Shown: piece after piece, positions 12,060-23,291 of the stretch | Layout of the letters: each line of letters begins with the position of its first letter | Position numbering within the stretch: position 1 is the stretch's first letter | From: Opeltia flavorubescens | Lineage: Eukaryota > Ascomycota > Lecanoromycetes > Teloschistales > Teloschistaceae | NCBI GenBank assembly: GCA_000442125.1 | Contig: KE546970.1 | Location: 1,232,667-1,296,666, forward strand | Direction of reading: 5' to 3' | Length of the DNA: 64,000 nucleotides | Made by a program: the position numbers and the translations under genes | Notes under the pieces: model-generated | Databases searched by the model: none | What the model saw: only the letters and a program-made list of their open reading frames with translations | What the model was told of the DNA's origin: nothing

Positions 12060-12643
12060 GATGAGATACAATTAATGGCTTTTATGAAAATCGATCAATG
12101 TAAATCACTTACGCCCTACAAAGCCAGCGAAATTTGCTTGGGCTTCTTCGAAATCGAAAGAAAAAGGAAACGAGACCTACGTCGGAAATCCAAAACACCT
12201 TAAAGCGTAGCCGTGCAGATCGAGATTTAGAAGAAGAAGCCAACGCACAAGCGCACCAATGATCAAGCAAAATCAAGTACCAGCGTTTCTTGTAGAATTT
12301 GTAGATGGTATGTTGTATCGAGTAGACAACAGTTCGGACGCCAAGCGCTTGTCAGGTGCATTCACCAGATTGGAGCAATGTACTTCTAAAGCCAACCGAG
12401 CCAACGGCATCGAATTCACAAGCGATGTATGTCACAGCAATTGAGCTGCCGGCTAGGGAAAAGACTTGCATTTGATATGTACGTTGACAGAAATCCTACA
12501 AAACTTTTGGAGGCTCTGACATCATTTTCCCACCAGAAGAAGCTTTCAATATGGTCAATTCCGCAAGCTCACCTTATCCATCTTGTAGCCAATGAATGAT
12601 AAGCACCCTGCTTGTTAAAGTGCAAGCATCTTCCCCTCCCATA
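12060..12643. promoter_or_regulatory. Divergent promoter region, P450/small protein
   Basis: This 584-bp region lies between divergent starts. A CCAAT box is present at 12589-12593 on the plus strand, about 50 bp before the proposed ATG at 12644. No convincing gene was found; a 61-codon plus frame at 12259-12444 has no features. Confidence 0.4.
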
Positions 12644-13080
12644 ATGTCAACAATCAAGCAAGCCCGTAATAACATCCTTACCCTCCATCTAATCCCGTGT
12701 TCACCTCTACCAAAGCAGCACTCCTTCTAGCGTTCGCAGCAGGCTACTACGTTCAACCTTACATACACATCCACTTAGCCCCCCAAACCAAAGCCAATGC
12801 ACCGATTATCAAACGCCGCAATGGTCTCAGCACAGACTTCAAACCGAACATCACCACCGCAGAACTCGACGCTCACTGTGCGAACATCGAGCAAATGAGG
12901 CAGAGGCTCCGTGGGGTAGGCAAGTATGAGATGCGTTCAAACATTCAGGGCACTAATGGACATTATGTAAGTTACTTCCCCGCGAATGTAAACGAGGAGG
13001 ATCTGGACGTGTATGTTGAGCTTGCGAGGGAAATGCGGGAGGAGGTGAATAGTGATAATGGCAGACGTGGAAATGAATGA
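12644..13080 (+). CDS. Small membrane-anchored or secreted protein, unknown
   Basis: I do not recognise the family. The large frame before 13080 has no ATG of its own. A canonical 50-nt intron (GTAATA at 12666, CTAAT branch, AAAG at 12715) joins it to ATG 12644. The result is a 128-residue protein starting MSTIKQAPALLLAFAAGYYV. The hydrophobic stretch at residues 8-20 looks like a signal anchor. It is followed by a polar, charged domain ending in an amphipathic helix (NEEDLDVYVELAREMREEV) that could form a coiled coil. The spliced start is an inference; the coding nature is supported by the length of the frame and even residue use. It is transcribed away from the P450 gene. Confidence 0.5.
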
Positions 13081-13552
13081 AAAGATTTAGTTGGAGTCCT
13101 ATTTGAGGGACTACTCTTGGGGATGAAGCGAGGGTGCTATTCTGGTCACTTAGTCCACTTGATTCGCATCATGGTTGTATGCCAAAGGTGTAAAGGACGG
13201 GGGAGATACAGGCACGGAGAAGGGCGTAGTGTGGGGCCATTTGAAAGGTGCGAGACTGGCAGCTGGAAGCTGGAAGGTGGCTTGAGTCGTTTCGCAAAAC
13301 CCAATCGCCAATATCGACAGACTTGTGGTATTTGGCATTTGGAAAGTCAATTATACACTCCGTTGCTGATACATGTAACGTTGAAAAGGTAATGACTAGT
13401 ACACAAAATAATAATCAGGCATAATGCAGCCATGGTCAATCAACCAGAAACCCCATAAAACACAAAACCCCCTTTACTCACCATCAAACATTATCAATAT
13501 CAAGATCTGCTGTACTGCGTTTTGGGGATGCGTTTGCTCATTACGATGTCGT
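13081..13552. other. Intergenic, convergent 3' ends
   Basis: About 470 bp between the 3' ends of the small gene and the Zn2Cys6 gene. Plus and minus short frames here lack domains. An AT-rich tract near 13400-13500 is compatible with polyadenylation signals. Confidence 0.4.
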
Positions 13553-16357
13553 TTATGAAGTCAGGTAGTTGTTATGTACGTCAGGTGGAAATAATTTGTC
13601 CCATTCGTGCTGTAGCAGCAGTCAGCTTTGTAGCCGGCATGAGGATGACAGAAGTATATACCCAATCAATATCGGGCTGTACAGGCTGCACAGGTTGTAA
13701 AGGCTGTACGGGAGGCGCAGGCACTGGCATAGGCATCCGCGGGTCTACGGTGCTCATGTTTCTTTGATCCTGCTTGAAGTTTACTGCTGGTCCATGTGAA
13801 TACTGTGGCGGTGGAGCTGTATATCCATGGGCCATTTCGGCGTTATTCTGGGTTAACTTCCCAACCGATGGCGTCGGTGACGTGCTCGTCCCGCTGGACG
13901 GTTGTGGAGAATGACTCCCTATACGCTCTAGCATGCTCGACGGTGCCATGACCTTGCGCGAGGCAATATAAATGCCCATTTTGTCCCGGATCTCGGTCAT
14001 GACCCAGCGGCCTTTCTGGTCTTTGGGAATGTGTCGAGGAATCTCAAAAACGTAGTCCAGGCACCGCCAGATTCGATCAGCCTCCCTGCGCTGGGGATTG
14101 GCGAAGATTTCCATGAGGAGAAGTAAGGCCGTGTGGTATTGCTGGATCCTGTACGGGGAGACGATTGCGGTCAGCGACATAAGAATCGGATACCTCGGAT
14201 ACTCACGCAGTGGAGTACCATGCCCATGGACTCAGTGCGGGGGCGGTCTCGATTTGAATCCCACGCTCCATGATCTCAGTTCCTGAATTGATAATGATCT
14301 GCCTGAGTCGATCTGTAGCAGATGAGTTTCGCTATCACTGAATATTGGAACTTCAGTTTCTTACCCGGTATCTGGAATGCAACGCTATTGTGATAGCTTC
14401 ACGCACGTCAGTCGACTCGGGCAAAAGTCACTGGCTGACTCACCGATGTAAAATCATGATATGCATTCTTAAGTACATAATCTCGCAAACCTGCCGTCCC
14501 AAATGCTGCACCGGAATATTGTCATCGATGAAACATAGGTATTTGTCCTGCATGGTCTTTCGAAAATTCTCAATCTTGCCCAACATGGCTGTCAAGCTGA
14601 TCTTTTTCTTTTCTAGGAGCGGCCGGTCAACCCAGATAAGTCGGAACATTTCGTTTCCCTCCATTCGAATCAATGACAAGGTCATATCAGTCCATCTTAA
14701 TGCCGATGCTATGGGAGGATTAAGGCTTTGCAGCTCTTCATCGTCTACGTTAAGGGGAAAATGCGCGTCGAACTCATCTGCGCGAATATGGGGTCTAGGT
14801 CCTTGAGCTTCGCAGGTTCTAATGTCCAGAAAGCATAATTGGTACCAAATTAGGCGGCGGACGTGAGTCTCGATTGGGCCAAAACCATATTCAGTGCCAT
14901 CTCTGTGCAATCCCATACATTCGGCAATACGAAGTGCTGTTCCAACTAAAGCGCTATGACTGCGTGAAATCTCGCCTCGGCAAAGGGGTATCTGTCGGGA
15001 ATTTTTAGTCCTCATTGGCTGCGAAAGAGACCCTGGAATTGGAAACTTCGCTCATAAAAAGATCTAAGATCGGTAGATAAATGTGTCCGCCATTTGGCGG
15101 AAGAAAGACAAAAAATGGATGCCGTGGACGAGAAAGCTCGAGAATAGGAGAGTACAGAACAGACATACCATGTACATGACAAGGGCCTGTAGAGTCTCCA
15201 CTTTGGTGGTCCTGATAACATTCGCACGACCCAAAGCGGTCTCGGTACCCATTTGGAAATTGTCGACCAGGTCTTTCTTTGTCGTTCCAAATTCCATCAG
15301 AATCACGTTGTCTGGCATGCTGACTACGCCCGAAAACAGTGCTGCAAAGATGATGGCTTGCAATGAACCTGGAGGCTCGACTCCCGTTTCGACATCTGCC
15401 CAGAAAGCTCTATACCTGTTTTGAAATGAGGGTCTATGGACTGTACGACATAGGGGATGAACAGCAAGCCAATACTGATTCAGAAGACGATCTGCAATCG
15501 GCTTCGACGGTAAGAAGTCAATCAAGGAGGCTGAATTTTGGCCACTGGAGAAGAAGAAGCTGCTGGAAGGAGCAATGTAGGTGGGTCCAGGGGCAAGGAA
15601 CTTGTTATACGACGGTTTTAGGACGTAGTGAGGAATCGATTGTTCGGGAGTCAAGGATTTTTGGGGCGATGGACGTCGGTCGCCATTCTCAACGTTCAAG
15701 GAAGCCGTCATCTATTCGATTGAGCATGTATAGAATTGGGGTGTTCGCTGGTCGCGGCGAAAAGTCTGTACGTACCTCTTCAGCCATTTTCGGACGAAAG
15801 AAACCACCAATTCGATCACTCAGTCTCATACGGCCCATAGCAAAGCCCAAATCGGCAAGGTCGTCATCGGCTTCATCATCATACACGGCGTCACTGACAG
15901 CTAGAGGGGTCGGTTCAAGATGCTTTTCATCCTCAGGTTCGGGAGCAAAGTCAATCTGCTCGCCTTCGGGGTTCGCTTTCCAGGGCTTTTGCTTGTCGCC
16001 CATTCGTGCAACATCTTGTTCGAGGACTCTTTCTAAAGATCCCATCTTCTCCTTGATCTCAGTGAGCTTCATTTGAGAAGCAGAATCCAGAGCGGGCGCA
16101 AGAAAGACACAATCCCTCGAATTCTTAGTGCAATTGGCACATGGGTGGGATTTGTCGCATTTGAGCTTCCGCCTCCGGCATTCAAGACATGAAGTAATCA
16201 TACGATTCCTTCGGCGGACCCGAGGAGCGGCGGATGCAGCCTGCGCTGGAGCGGGCGAAATTCCAATCGAGGCATTGGAGGGTTGCCTTTCTTCATGAGA
16301 TCTTCCATGGCTGCTTGCTTCGGGTACAAAGTGAAGAGGTTGGCCTGGGATATTCAT
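13553..16357 (-). CDS. Zn2Cys6 transcription factor with fungal-specific domain
   Basis: A full-length fungal binuclear-cluster regulator. Near residue 57 the six cysteines follow C-x2-C-x6-C-x5-C-x2-C-x6-C (SCLECRRRKLKC then DKSHPCANC). A short coiled coil follows (LTEIKEKMGSLERVLEQDV), then an acidic linker. The middle-homology domain is spread over several exons, with LLNQYWLAVHPLCRTVHRPSF, RGEISRSHSALVGTALRIAE and GLHRDGTEYGFGPIETHVRR. The C-terminal exons carry helices, a disordered Pro/Gln/Val run and the final DIDWHEWDKLFPPDV. At least six introns join in phase; the final one leads to the stop at 13553. It should be nuclear. Its target genes are unknown; the P450 next door is a possible but unproven target. 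Confidence 0.88.
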
Positions 16358-17225
16358 CGCGAGGATTGTATCGGCCGACTCTTACGTCCGTATACACTGT
16401 GGTGGAACTTTAGGCTCACAAACAGCTGCATGTGTCAGCCTGCCAGCCTACACCCACAGTGACGGGTCCGATGTGGCTTGCATACCGGCTCGTCTGTAAT
16501 CAAAGACTGGCTGCGTGTTTGCTGATCACGACACAAAAAGGTACAATTCAGCACGATAATTAGAAGAACAACAGGATTGCTCGTTTGCGAGAACAGTTTG
16601 GGTGTAAAGGCTCAATCGAGTGACTTGCAGATGCGGAGTACGCTGGGCAAACAGGTCCGCTATCTGCGTCCTCCAAGAACCGCCTGGACCAGCTTTTGCC
16701 CACAATCCCAATGACCGCTAGTCGCAATTTTGAGCGCAAATACTTGTATTCTTGTACCTGGTACTGAGGGTCTGTGCCTGAATGGCCCACGAGCCACCGG
16801 GCATGTTCGGATCATCTACCTGAGCCCACTTTCACGCGGCGATTAACTGACCAACACTCCAGTGCTTTTTTTTTGGTGCCTAATAGGAAATCTCGATATG
16901 TTTCTCCGTTAAGTCATACAATATCAGCATTCGTATGTTCTCGGCGCCTTGATTGAGGACGACAGCTTTTGAAGGCATTCAGGAAAACGTTAGACGATAG
17001 GTTCCCCACGTTGACTAGTCTAGCGTTTCACCGTTTGCCGGCTGCCGGCGTCTTTCCAATTTGATCAACACGCCAGGCTGGGGCCCAGATACCTCATAGT
17101 AAGATTTTAGAAATTGTTATCCTCGTCATCCTTCGTAGGATCATCGTATTTCCCGAACAGAATTACGAATCTAAGTCAGATCGCACTCTCTGTTCAGATC
17201 CTAACCTTCTCACCACTGTGCCAGT
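16358..17225. promoter_or_regulatory. Divergent region, Zn2Cys6 factor/ABM protein
   Basis: About 870 bp between divergent starts, so it should hold both promoters and leaders. Minus frames at 16526-16790 and a plus frame at 16774-16956 are short and featureless. A poly(T) run of nine lies near 16867. No repeat or RNA gene seen. Confidence 0.4.
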
Positions 17226-17959
17226 ATGCCCCGCCCAGTAACAGAAATCGCGACAATGCCACTGCAACCAGGGGTCGATGTCGACGATCCTAGCACCCCC
17301 ATAGGAAAAGTTGTGAGTGACACAATAGCTACTCTAAGACAGCAAGAGGGCTATCAACGAATATACAAAGGATTTCGGGTTGAGAGCCCCAACATCCTTC
17401 AGGTCTATGTTGGTACGAACGAGTGCCCTTCGATATCATTTCGTCGTTGCGTTCGTTGATGTATATAGACTGGGACTCGATCGATTCCCACACAAAGTTC
17501 ATGGGCCAGCCATACTATGGTCCGTTTGTAAAAAATCTCTTGTCGGCCGTTGACGGAGAGATGGGGATACTCCATGTCGAATTCAACCCCCATCCTCCAT
17601 CTGCTGCAGTTGGTGAAACGTCTTCTCCCGTGACTGAGGTTGTTGATCATTACTTCGTCGCCGATCTGTCAGATTCGGAGAAGTCGGCGTTCGAGTCAAA
17701 TTTGAACAAGTTTGTGAAGGTACTGGAAGAAAACGCAGAAGGCTACAAAGGATTTGCTGGCGGATGGATTGTTGAAGAGCAAGAACATGAAGATATGGAT
17801 GGGAAAGCAAAAGTATGGCATTCCTGCATCGGGTGGGAAAGTGTCGATGCGCACATGGCATTTCGTGAGACAAAGGCTTTCGAAGAGAACGTTTACCTCA
17901 TGAGACCGGAGTCAAAGAAGGCCGTCACGATGCATCATGTTAAATTTCAGGAGGTGTGA
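17226..17959 (+). CDS. Tandem ABM/dimeric alpha-beta-barrel protein
   Basis: Two exons (17226-17412, 17469-17959) give 225 residues. The fold looks like the dimeric alpha/beta barrel of antibiotic-biosynthesis-monooxygenase or stress-response proteins, here twice in one chain. The first half ends with DWDSIDSHTKFMGQPYYGPF and LHVEF. The second repeats the pattern with GWESVDAHMAFRETKAFEEN and HHVKF. Some members are cofactor-free oxygenases, but most fungal ones are uncharacterised, so no reaction is proposed. No signal peptide is visible, so the protein is probably cytosolic. It is transcribed away from the Zn2Cys6 regulator. Confidence 0.7.
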
Positions 17960-18376
17960 CCTGGGACGACTATCCAAGAGACGCTCCAACAAGTTACTCC
18001 AGACGCTGTACAGATACACCAAAAAAGGGACGGTCATAAGGAGGACGCGATCGCGAAAGCCTTGAATCGGTGTATCGGAAGCGTTACGTCGCTATATAGA
18101 ATTTGTACCATGCCCTGTGAATTTCTGTGGACGCTGCTGCTATCCGAAATGACCAAAGTCCAATCAAGAAATAAAATTTTTGGCNGTATGAATTGCGAAG
18201 ACCTAGATCAATCAGGTCTTTTGAAAGGGGCGTTCGTAAGGCTAGTAGCGCGCCCTCATAATTTCCTCGCCCCATTTTTCGACCAACTCATGACGTGAAA
18301 TCGAGTCGCATACTTACAATCATGATAATCAGAGTAAGCAGGAGATATATCAGGTCCAGTTTTACAGTAAAGGAGA
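17960..18376. other. Intergenic with one unresolved base
   Basis: About 417 bp between the ABM gene and the CUE-Smr gene, both on the plus strand. Position 18185 is an unresolved base (N). No gene is supported; short frames in both directions cross the N. Confidence 0.5.
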
Positions 18377-20055
18377 ATGGGTGACGATGAATTCCCGAAT
18401 CTAGAGGTACGGCTCCCTGCAGCAGTCTCCTCTTCAAAAACAAATTAATCTCGGTTGCGCAGAAAGAGTACTGCCCTCCTTTGGACCCGGCGCTCTTCTA
18501 TGCCATCATTTCCGATTATAATTTGTCAGAAATATCATCAATTGAAGCAGCACGTAGAACCCTTGATACACTGAAAGATGTTGTCGCGATTGAAGACGAC
18601 AAGGATTTCGACCCTTCGGGCAGCAGCCGGCCGAACGAAGACGACCTACCGTCAAGTCTACATGCTTCGTCCGAGAGAGCTCAATCATGGAACGGGGACT
18701 CGGTCTCTGATAGCACGGACTTGACGAGTATCTCCCATGGCCTGAATTCTACCAATTTAGACGACCGTTTGAGCAGATTAGTGGATGGCGATAAGAGCGC
18801 TGAATGCGCCAGTGTCTCTGAGAATATAGAGAGTATTCCTACACATCAGCTGAATGAGATCCTCTGTCAAATGTTTCCAAGAATAAAAGAATTTGATGTT
18901 GGATATATCCTCAAAAAGGTGAACCACGATTTTGGCCGTGCGGTTGAGGAACTCCTCAATCAAGCATTCCTCGAATCGGAACATGTTGATGGCGAAGAGA
19001 CAGTCTTGAAAAGAGGTGTTGATGGATTTCTGGAGCCTTTCGATACGCGTGGTCGGAAGAACAAGGGAAAGCGGAAAAAGCAAATGCGGCGCACGAGTTC
19101 TACACCAGCGCCTTCGGACGGTACCACGACACAGCCCGTGTCTGCTCAGAGTCGGTGGGATCGTGCGAAGGATGATGTAGAGTTTCTTGCTCAGAGAATG
19201 TGTCTCCCTAGGTCCACCATCTCTTCAACGTACCATTCTTCGGGCGCATCCCTTCCATTGACTATCGCCGCACTATGTTCTTCAGCATATTCGCTTCCGG
19301 TCACTCAAATTGCATCGGTGGATCTGGATATTATCGAAGCCAATGCTGCTGAGCTCGCTGTCGACTTTCCTATGCTGCCCCCAGTCACTGTGAAAGGTCT
19401 CATCAAGCTAACATATCCGTCTACCGCTTCTGCTCACGAGATAGCGCGCTCTGCCTCGATGTCTCCAAATCCAGGCAGAGAATTGCTTGTGCCTCAATAC
19501 GTTTCCCGTCCTCCCTCTCCGACTACAGATTCTCATTACAAAAAGCCGAAGAGGCTGGCCATGCCACTCGATACAGCTACACGGCAGGCACACGTCTCCG
19601 CAGCAATACGCTCTCATGCATTTACGCAAGCAAGTGCAGCCTACCGAACGTCCAAATCAAAGCCCCTCATGGCTGGAGCAGCAAGCTACTACAGTGACGT
19701 AGGCCGTGACGCTACAGCATCGCTCCGGCGTTATGAAGCTGCTGCAGCAGATGCTCGGGTAACCAATCAGTCAAGGATAGGAGAAGTCGATCTCCATGGT
19801 GTCACTGTCAAGGATGCTGTTCGAATAGCACAAGATCGCGTGGAGAATTGGTGGGAAGCGGAAGGGCGAGAATGGTCTCGAGCAGGCAAGGTTATGGGAG
19901 GAAAAGGCCTGCGGGTTGTGACCGGCGTTGGTCGCCATAGCGAAGGGGGAAGGGGTGTTTTAGGCCCGGCTGTCGGTGCTATGTTGGTAAGAGAAGGCTG
20001 GAAGATTGAGATCGGACAGGGGGTGATCAACATTACTGGCAAGGCTAGGCGGTGA
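18377..20055 (+). CDS. CUE2: CUE-DUF1771-Smr protein, Cue2-type endonuclease
   Basis: Two exons (18377-18406 and 18463-20055) give 540 residues. A CUE ubiquitin-binding domain near residues 130-175 contains the MFP motif (EILCQMFPRIKEFDV). The middle is disordered. A DUF1771 helical segment near 395-450 (AFTQASAAYRTSKSK then RRYEAAAADA) precedes a C-terminal Smr domain with DLHGVTVKDAVRIA and the TGVGRHSEGG loop. This order matches yeast Cue2 and metazoan NONU-1, which cleave mRNA at collided ribosomes during no-go decay. Ubiquitin binding by CUE is thought to recruit the Smr nuclease to ubiquitinated ribosomes. The nuclease role here is inferred from the family. The 30-nt first exon encodes MGDDEFPNLE. 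Confidence 0.85.
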
Positions 20056-20361
20056 AGAATCTATGGGCTGGGCTCCGTGTGTGTCGGATCTTTTTCTCGC
20101 TGGCGACGTTATTTTTGATTTTCTACGATACTCAATAATGTCATAGAAAAATCGACCAGAAGCATACAAATAAATGACAGGACTACGCCAACGTCATATC
20201 CCTGTCAGAAAGACCTAGGATTACGTAGCAAGCGGGCAGGGCTGAGCCTCGTTCACTCAGCCAGGTCACATTGAAATTGTTTATCCATCTGTAAGTCAGC
20301 TACATTAATATATCCAGCTCACTTGCCGGCCGTTAGGATTAAATCTGAGGTCCCTAGCAAA
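20056..20361. other. Intergenic, Ysc84 promoter
   Basis: About 306 bp between two plus-strand genes. It holds the 3' end of the CUE-Smr gene and the promoter of the SYLF-SH3 gene. No specific element was identified. Confidence 0.4.
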
Positions 20362-21751
20362 ATGCCATTTGGTATCAATAATCCATTTCCGACGTCTCTA
20401 AATAGCGAGTGCAAAAAGGCCGGCAAAGTACTTGCTACGAATGCATATCTTTATCTATTAACAGAGATGCTGACTCGGATTTCAGGTACTTGCATCCTTC
20501 GTTGACCCACGGCAAGCTTTCGGACCCGACAAAGTTATCCCACCACAAGTTCTCGCCAACGCGAAGGTGCGTTCACTATTGAGATCTATTTCTGTCTGGT
20601 CCCTCGCAAAGCTGACTGGTTCTAGGGTCTAGCGGTCCTCACAGTCTTCAAAGCCGGCTTTCTCGGTACCGCAAGGTTTGGCTCTGGTATCGTTGTCGCG
20701 CGACTAGCAGATGGCACTTGGTCAGCTCCATCAGCTCTTGCAACAGGAGGTGGTGGGTTCGGCGGGCAAATAGGCTTCGAGCTTACGGATTTCGTCTTCA
20801 TTCTCAACAACGAAGCTGCCGTCCGGACTTTCTCACAACAAGGCTCACTTACCTTGGGAGGAAACGTCTCGATAGCCGCAGGTCCGGTTGGAAGAAATGC
20901 AGAAGCGGCTGGTGCAGCAAGCTTGAAAGGTGTTGCAGGGGTATTCGCATATTCGAAAACCAAGGGATTATTCGCTGGAGTCAGTCTGGAAGGGAGCGTA
21001 CTCATAGAACGGAGAGATGCCAATGAAAAACTCTATAACAGCCGGATCACAGCAAGGCAACTGCTCGCTGGTGGTGTTCGACCTCCACCGTCAGCGGAAC
21101 CGCTCATGCGAGTCTTGAATTCAAGGGTCTTTGCTGGTGTTGCAAGTCAAACGACCGATTCTATGTACAACGATATCCCAATATACGATGAAAGCCACGA
21201 CAACGTGGTATGGGAAGGACGGCAGCCCCCGAAGCGAACAAACTCTTCGGCTGTTGGTGATGACTACGAGTATCGAGATCGGCCGAACAGAGCAAGTACA
21301 TGGACAGACGACGTCTATGACCGGCAGCCTACAGGTACTCCACCAAGCCGAACATTCAGCACTCGAGCAAATCCAAACGAGACCTTCGACAGCCTAGGAT
21401 CTGGAAGGCGGAGTACAATTGGCGACGATTACTCCTTTAGCGATTCAAAACCTAGCCGACCAACAGCACCTAAGCCAAAGTTCACGCCGAGACCGACGGC
21501 AGCTCAATTACAGAAAGACCAGGCTGTAGCTCTGTATACATTTGACGCAGACCAGCCTGGCGACCTTGGATTCAAGAAAGGAGAGATCATTACCATCACA
21601 AAACGAACGGAGAATCCGACTGATTGGTGGACTGGGAGAATAGGGGATAGGACGGGTGTTTTCCCGAGGTAAGTGGACAAGACGTTGTTGGGAATTGATT
21701 CTTGGGGCGATGCTAAATCGAATGTTTAGCAATTATGTCGATACCACATGA
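20362..21751 (+). CDS. YSC84: SYLF-SH3 actin-patch protein (Ysc84/Lsb3)
   Basis: Four exons (20362-20427, 20486-20566, 20626-21668, 21730-21751) give 403 residues. The N-terminal SYLF domain starts MPFGINNPFPTSLNSECKKA and continues with KGLAVLTVFKAGFLGTARFG, GGGFGGQIGFELTDFVFILN and GPVGRNAEA; this domain binds phosphoinositides and actin. A disordered linker leads to a C-terminal SH3 domain (VALYTFDADQPGDLGFKKGE, WWTGRIGDRTGVFPSNYV). Yeast Ysc84/Lsb3 acts with Las17 in endocytic actin patches. The SH3 is completed by the 22-nt final exon. The architecture and order of conserved blocks make this a confident call. Confidence 0.92.
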
Positions 21752-23291
21752 AAAGCGATAACAGCGGAAAGAATCATAACTATTCTCCATAGGTTCCATC
21801 GTTGAGAACGATGGCATGGGTATGACTCTTTGCGAACGACTGCGATTTTTCTACCTTGCATATACCGGACTATCCGGAGCGATGGCGTTCGGGTCTCAAG
21901 ATTTTATTATCTACAGCAAGAGCTCAATCACAAATAAGTCATCACTAGATTGTGACTGGACATCTGTATATGTGCATTTACATTGACCAACAGCGCTGGC
22001 TGGGTCTTTTAGCTATCGTACATGATATGTTATACATTTCCCTAAATCTCTCCTGCCATTCATGTTCCTACTCTGATGTCGTGGTCGAGTTCTTTCTGAG
22101 GATCTTGCTCACAAGGCTATCGCCAGAGGTAGTGGACCAAATGCTGCTTGCTCTGCTCCTCCGGCCACTGCGGTCGGTTGTCTCTGTGCTTTTCAACCAT
22201 GCTGGGTAGCCTAAATGGGTGTTAGTACTTTCCTTCTCGTGTTCTCAAGGTGGCAAGAAAGACAAGGTTGGTGAACAGCTATATGAAAGCCCGGACGGGG
22301 AATTGAAACGGAGACTGCATACCAGCTTCATCGATGGATCTCTTCCTCATGTTCCCCGCGCCGCCTCGACCATAGCTGATAGAGCGTTCGACAATTGTCT
22401 CAGTGTTTGGTGACGACATAATGGATGGCAAGGGAGTTTAGTTGGGAAGTGGGTATATGGGTATTTGTCTAGTAGGCTTATTGTTTGATTGGTCAATTTT
22501 TGTCCTGTCAGATACAAGAGTAGACTTTGTAATTTCGATAAGAGGATGACTTGATGGAATTAGAAATTCAAATCCCCGGTCATCAAGCAAGGGTATTATA
22601 TATGTATCTTTTTCTCCCCTTCTCCCTACTTGCCCTTCTGTTCTTCGTTCATACGCGACACCCGCACATGCACACTTGCATAACGAAAAGACCCTTTTCA
22701 CCATGCACGCCGATGACGTTCATAGATAAGGTACTTCGCAAGTATTGGATAGCTGTCAGGAATCTCTCCGACGATCGACTTCTCCGTGGGGAAATGATGT
22801 CAACCGTGCATCCCTGTGGGTCAATGATCGGCACCTGGTGGCGCTCTCCCGTTGCGGGACGGGAAATATGCTTGTTTCGAGACCTGCACTTGGGGGCACG
22901 AGACCAATGTTTTCTGGAAGGGAATTGATAAGGTTGCAGACGTCTTGTGGTGGCACAATGGAGGGGGCAACGTCATAAGAAGGGCAAAGAACTAAGCCTT
23001 TGCAACCACCAGTAAACTTCCGTGTCTCAATAACCGAAGAAACCACATCAGCGGGAGGGGCACTTGCTAACCGCAGCAATCTCGATCAGAGATTCACTGT
23101 CAATATTTGATTCTATTGCTTTTAGTGTCTATGTTCTGGAGGCAAGCCGTCTATTAGTCCCTCATATCGACATGCTTTTGATGCTCATCATCTGAAAATA
23201 TTCCAGCCGGCCCACCCTCTTCTGCGGCTGTTTTCCCCTTTCATTAATCAGTTTAACAGGAAAATCTTCAGCGACCGTCCGAGTACCTTAA
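21752..23291. other. 1.5-kb interval without a confident gene
   Basis: This interval separates the convergent YSC84 and phosphatase genes. A minus frame at 22756-23079 (including PSYDVAPSIVPPQDVCNLIN) has protein-like composition but no partner exon that I can join with confidence. A minus frame ending at 23154 may be an extra 3' exon of the phosphatase gene. Plus frames at 21952, 22219 and 22551 are featureless. Treat the interval as unresolved. Confidence 0.4.

Noticed and set aside
12259-12444. 61-codon plus frame upstream of the small membrane-protein gene
   Set aside because: Too short, featureless, and inside a divergent promoter.
13660-13720. Repeated CAGGCTGTACAGG words as a DNA repeat
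   Set aside because: They encode the Pro-Val-Gln-rich run near the C-terminus of the Zn2Cys6 protein and are explained by codon repetition.
14230-14290. B-box-like GATTTGAATCCC suggesting a tRNA
   Set aside because: No A box or clover-leaf arms at the right spacing; the site is inside exons of the Zn2Cys6 gene.
15363-16076. 237-codon plus frame antisense to the Zn2Cys6 gene
   Set aside because: It is a shadow of the minus-strand coding exons, whose cysteine cluster and domain are clear.
22756-23079. 107-codon minus frame between YSC84 and the phosphatase gene
   Set aside because: Composition is protein-like, but I could not join it to a start or stop exon, so it stays a weak candidate only.
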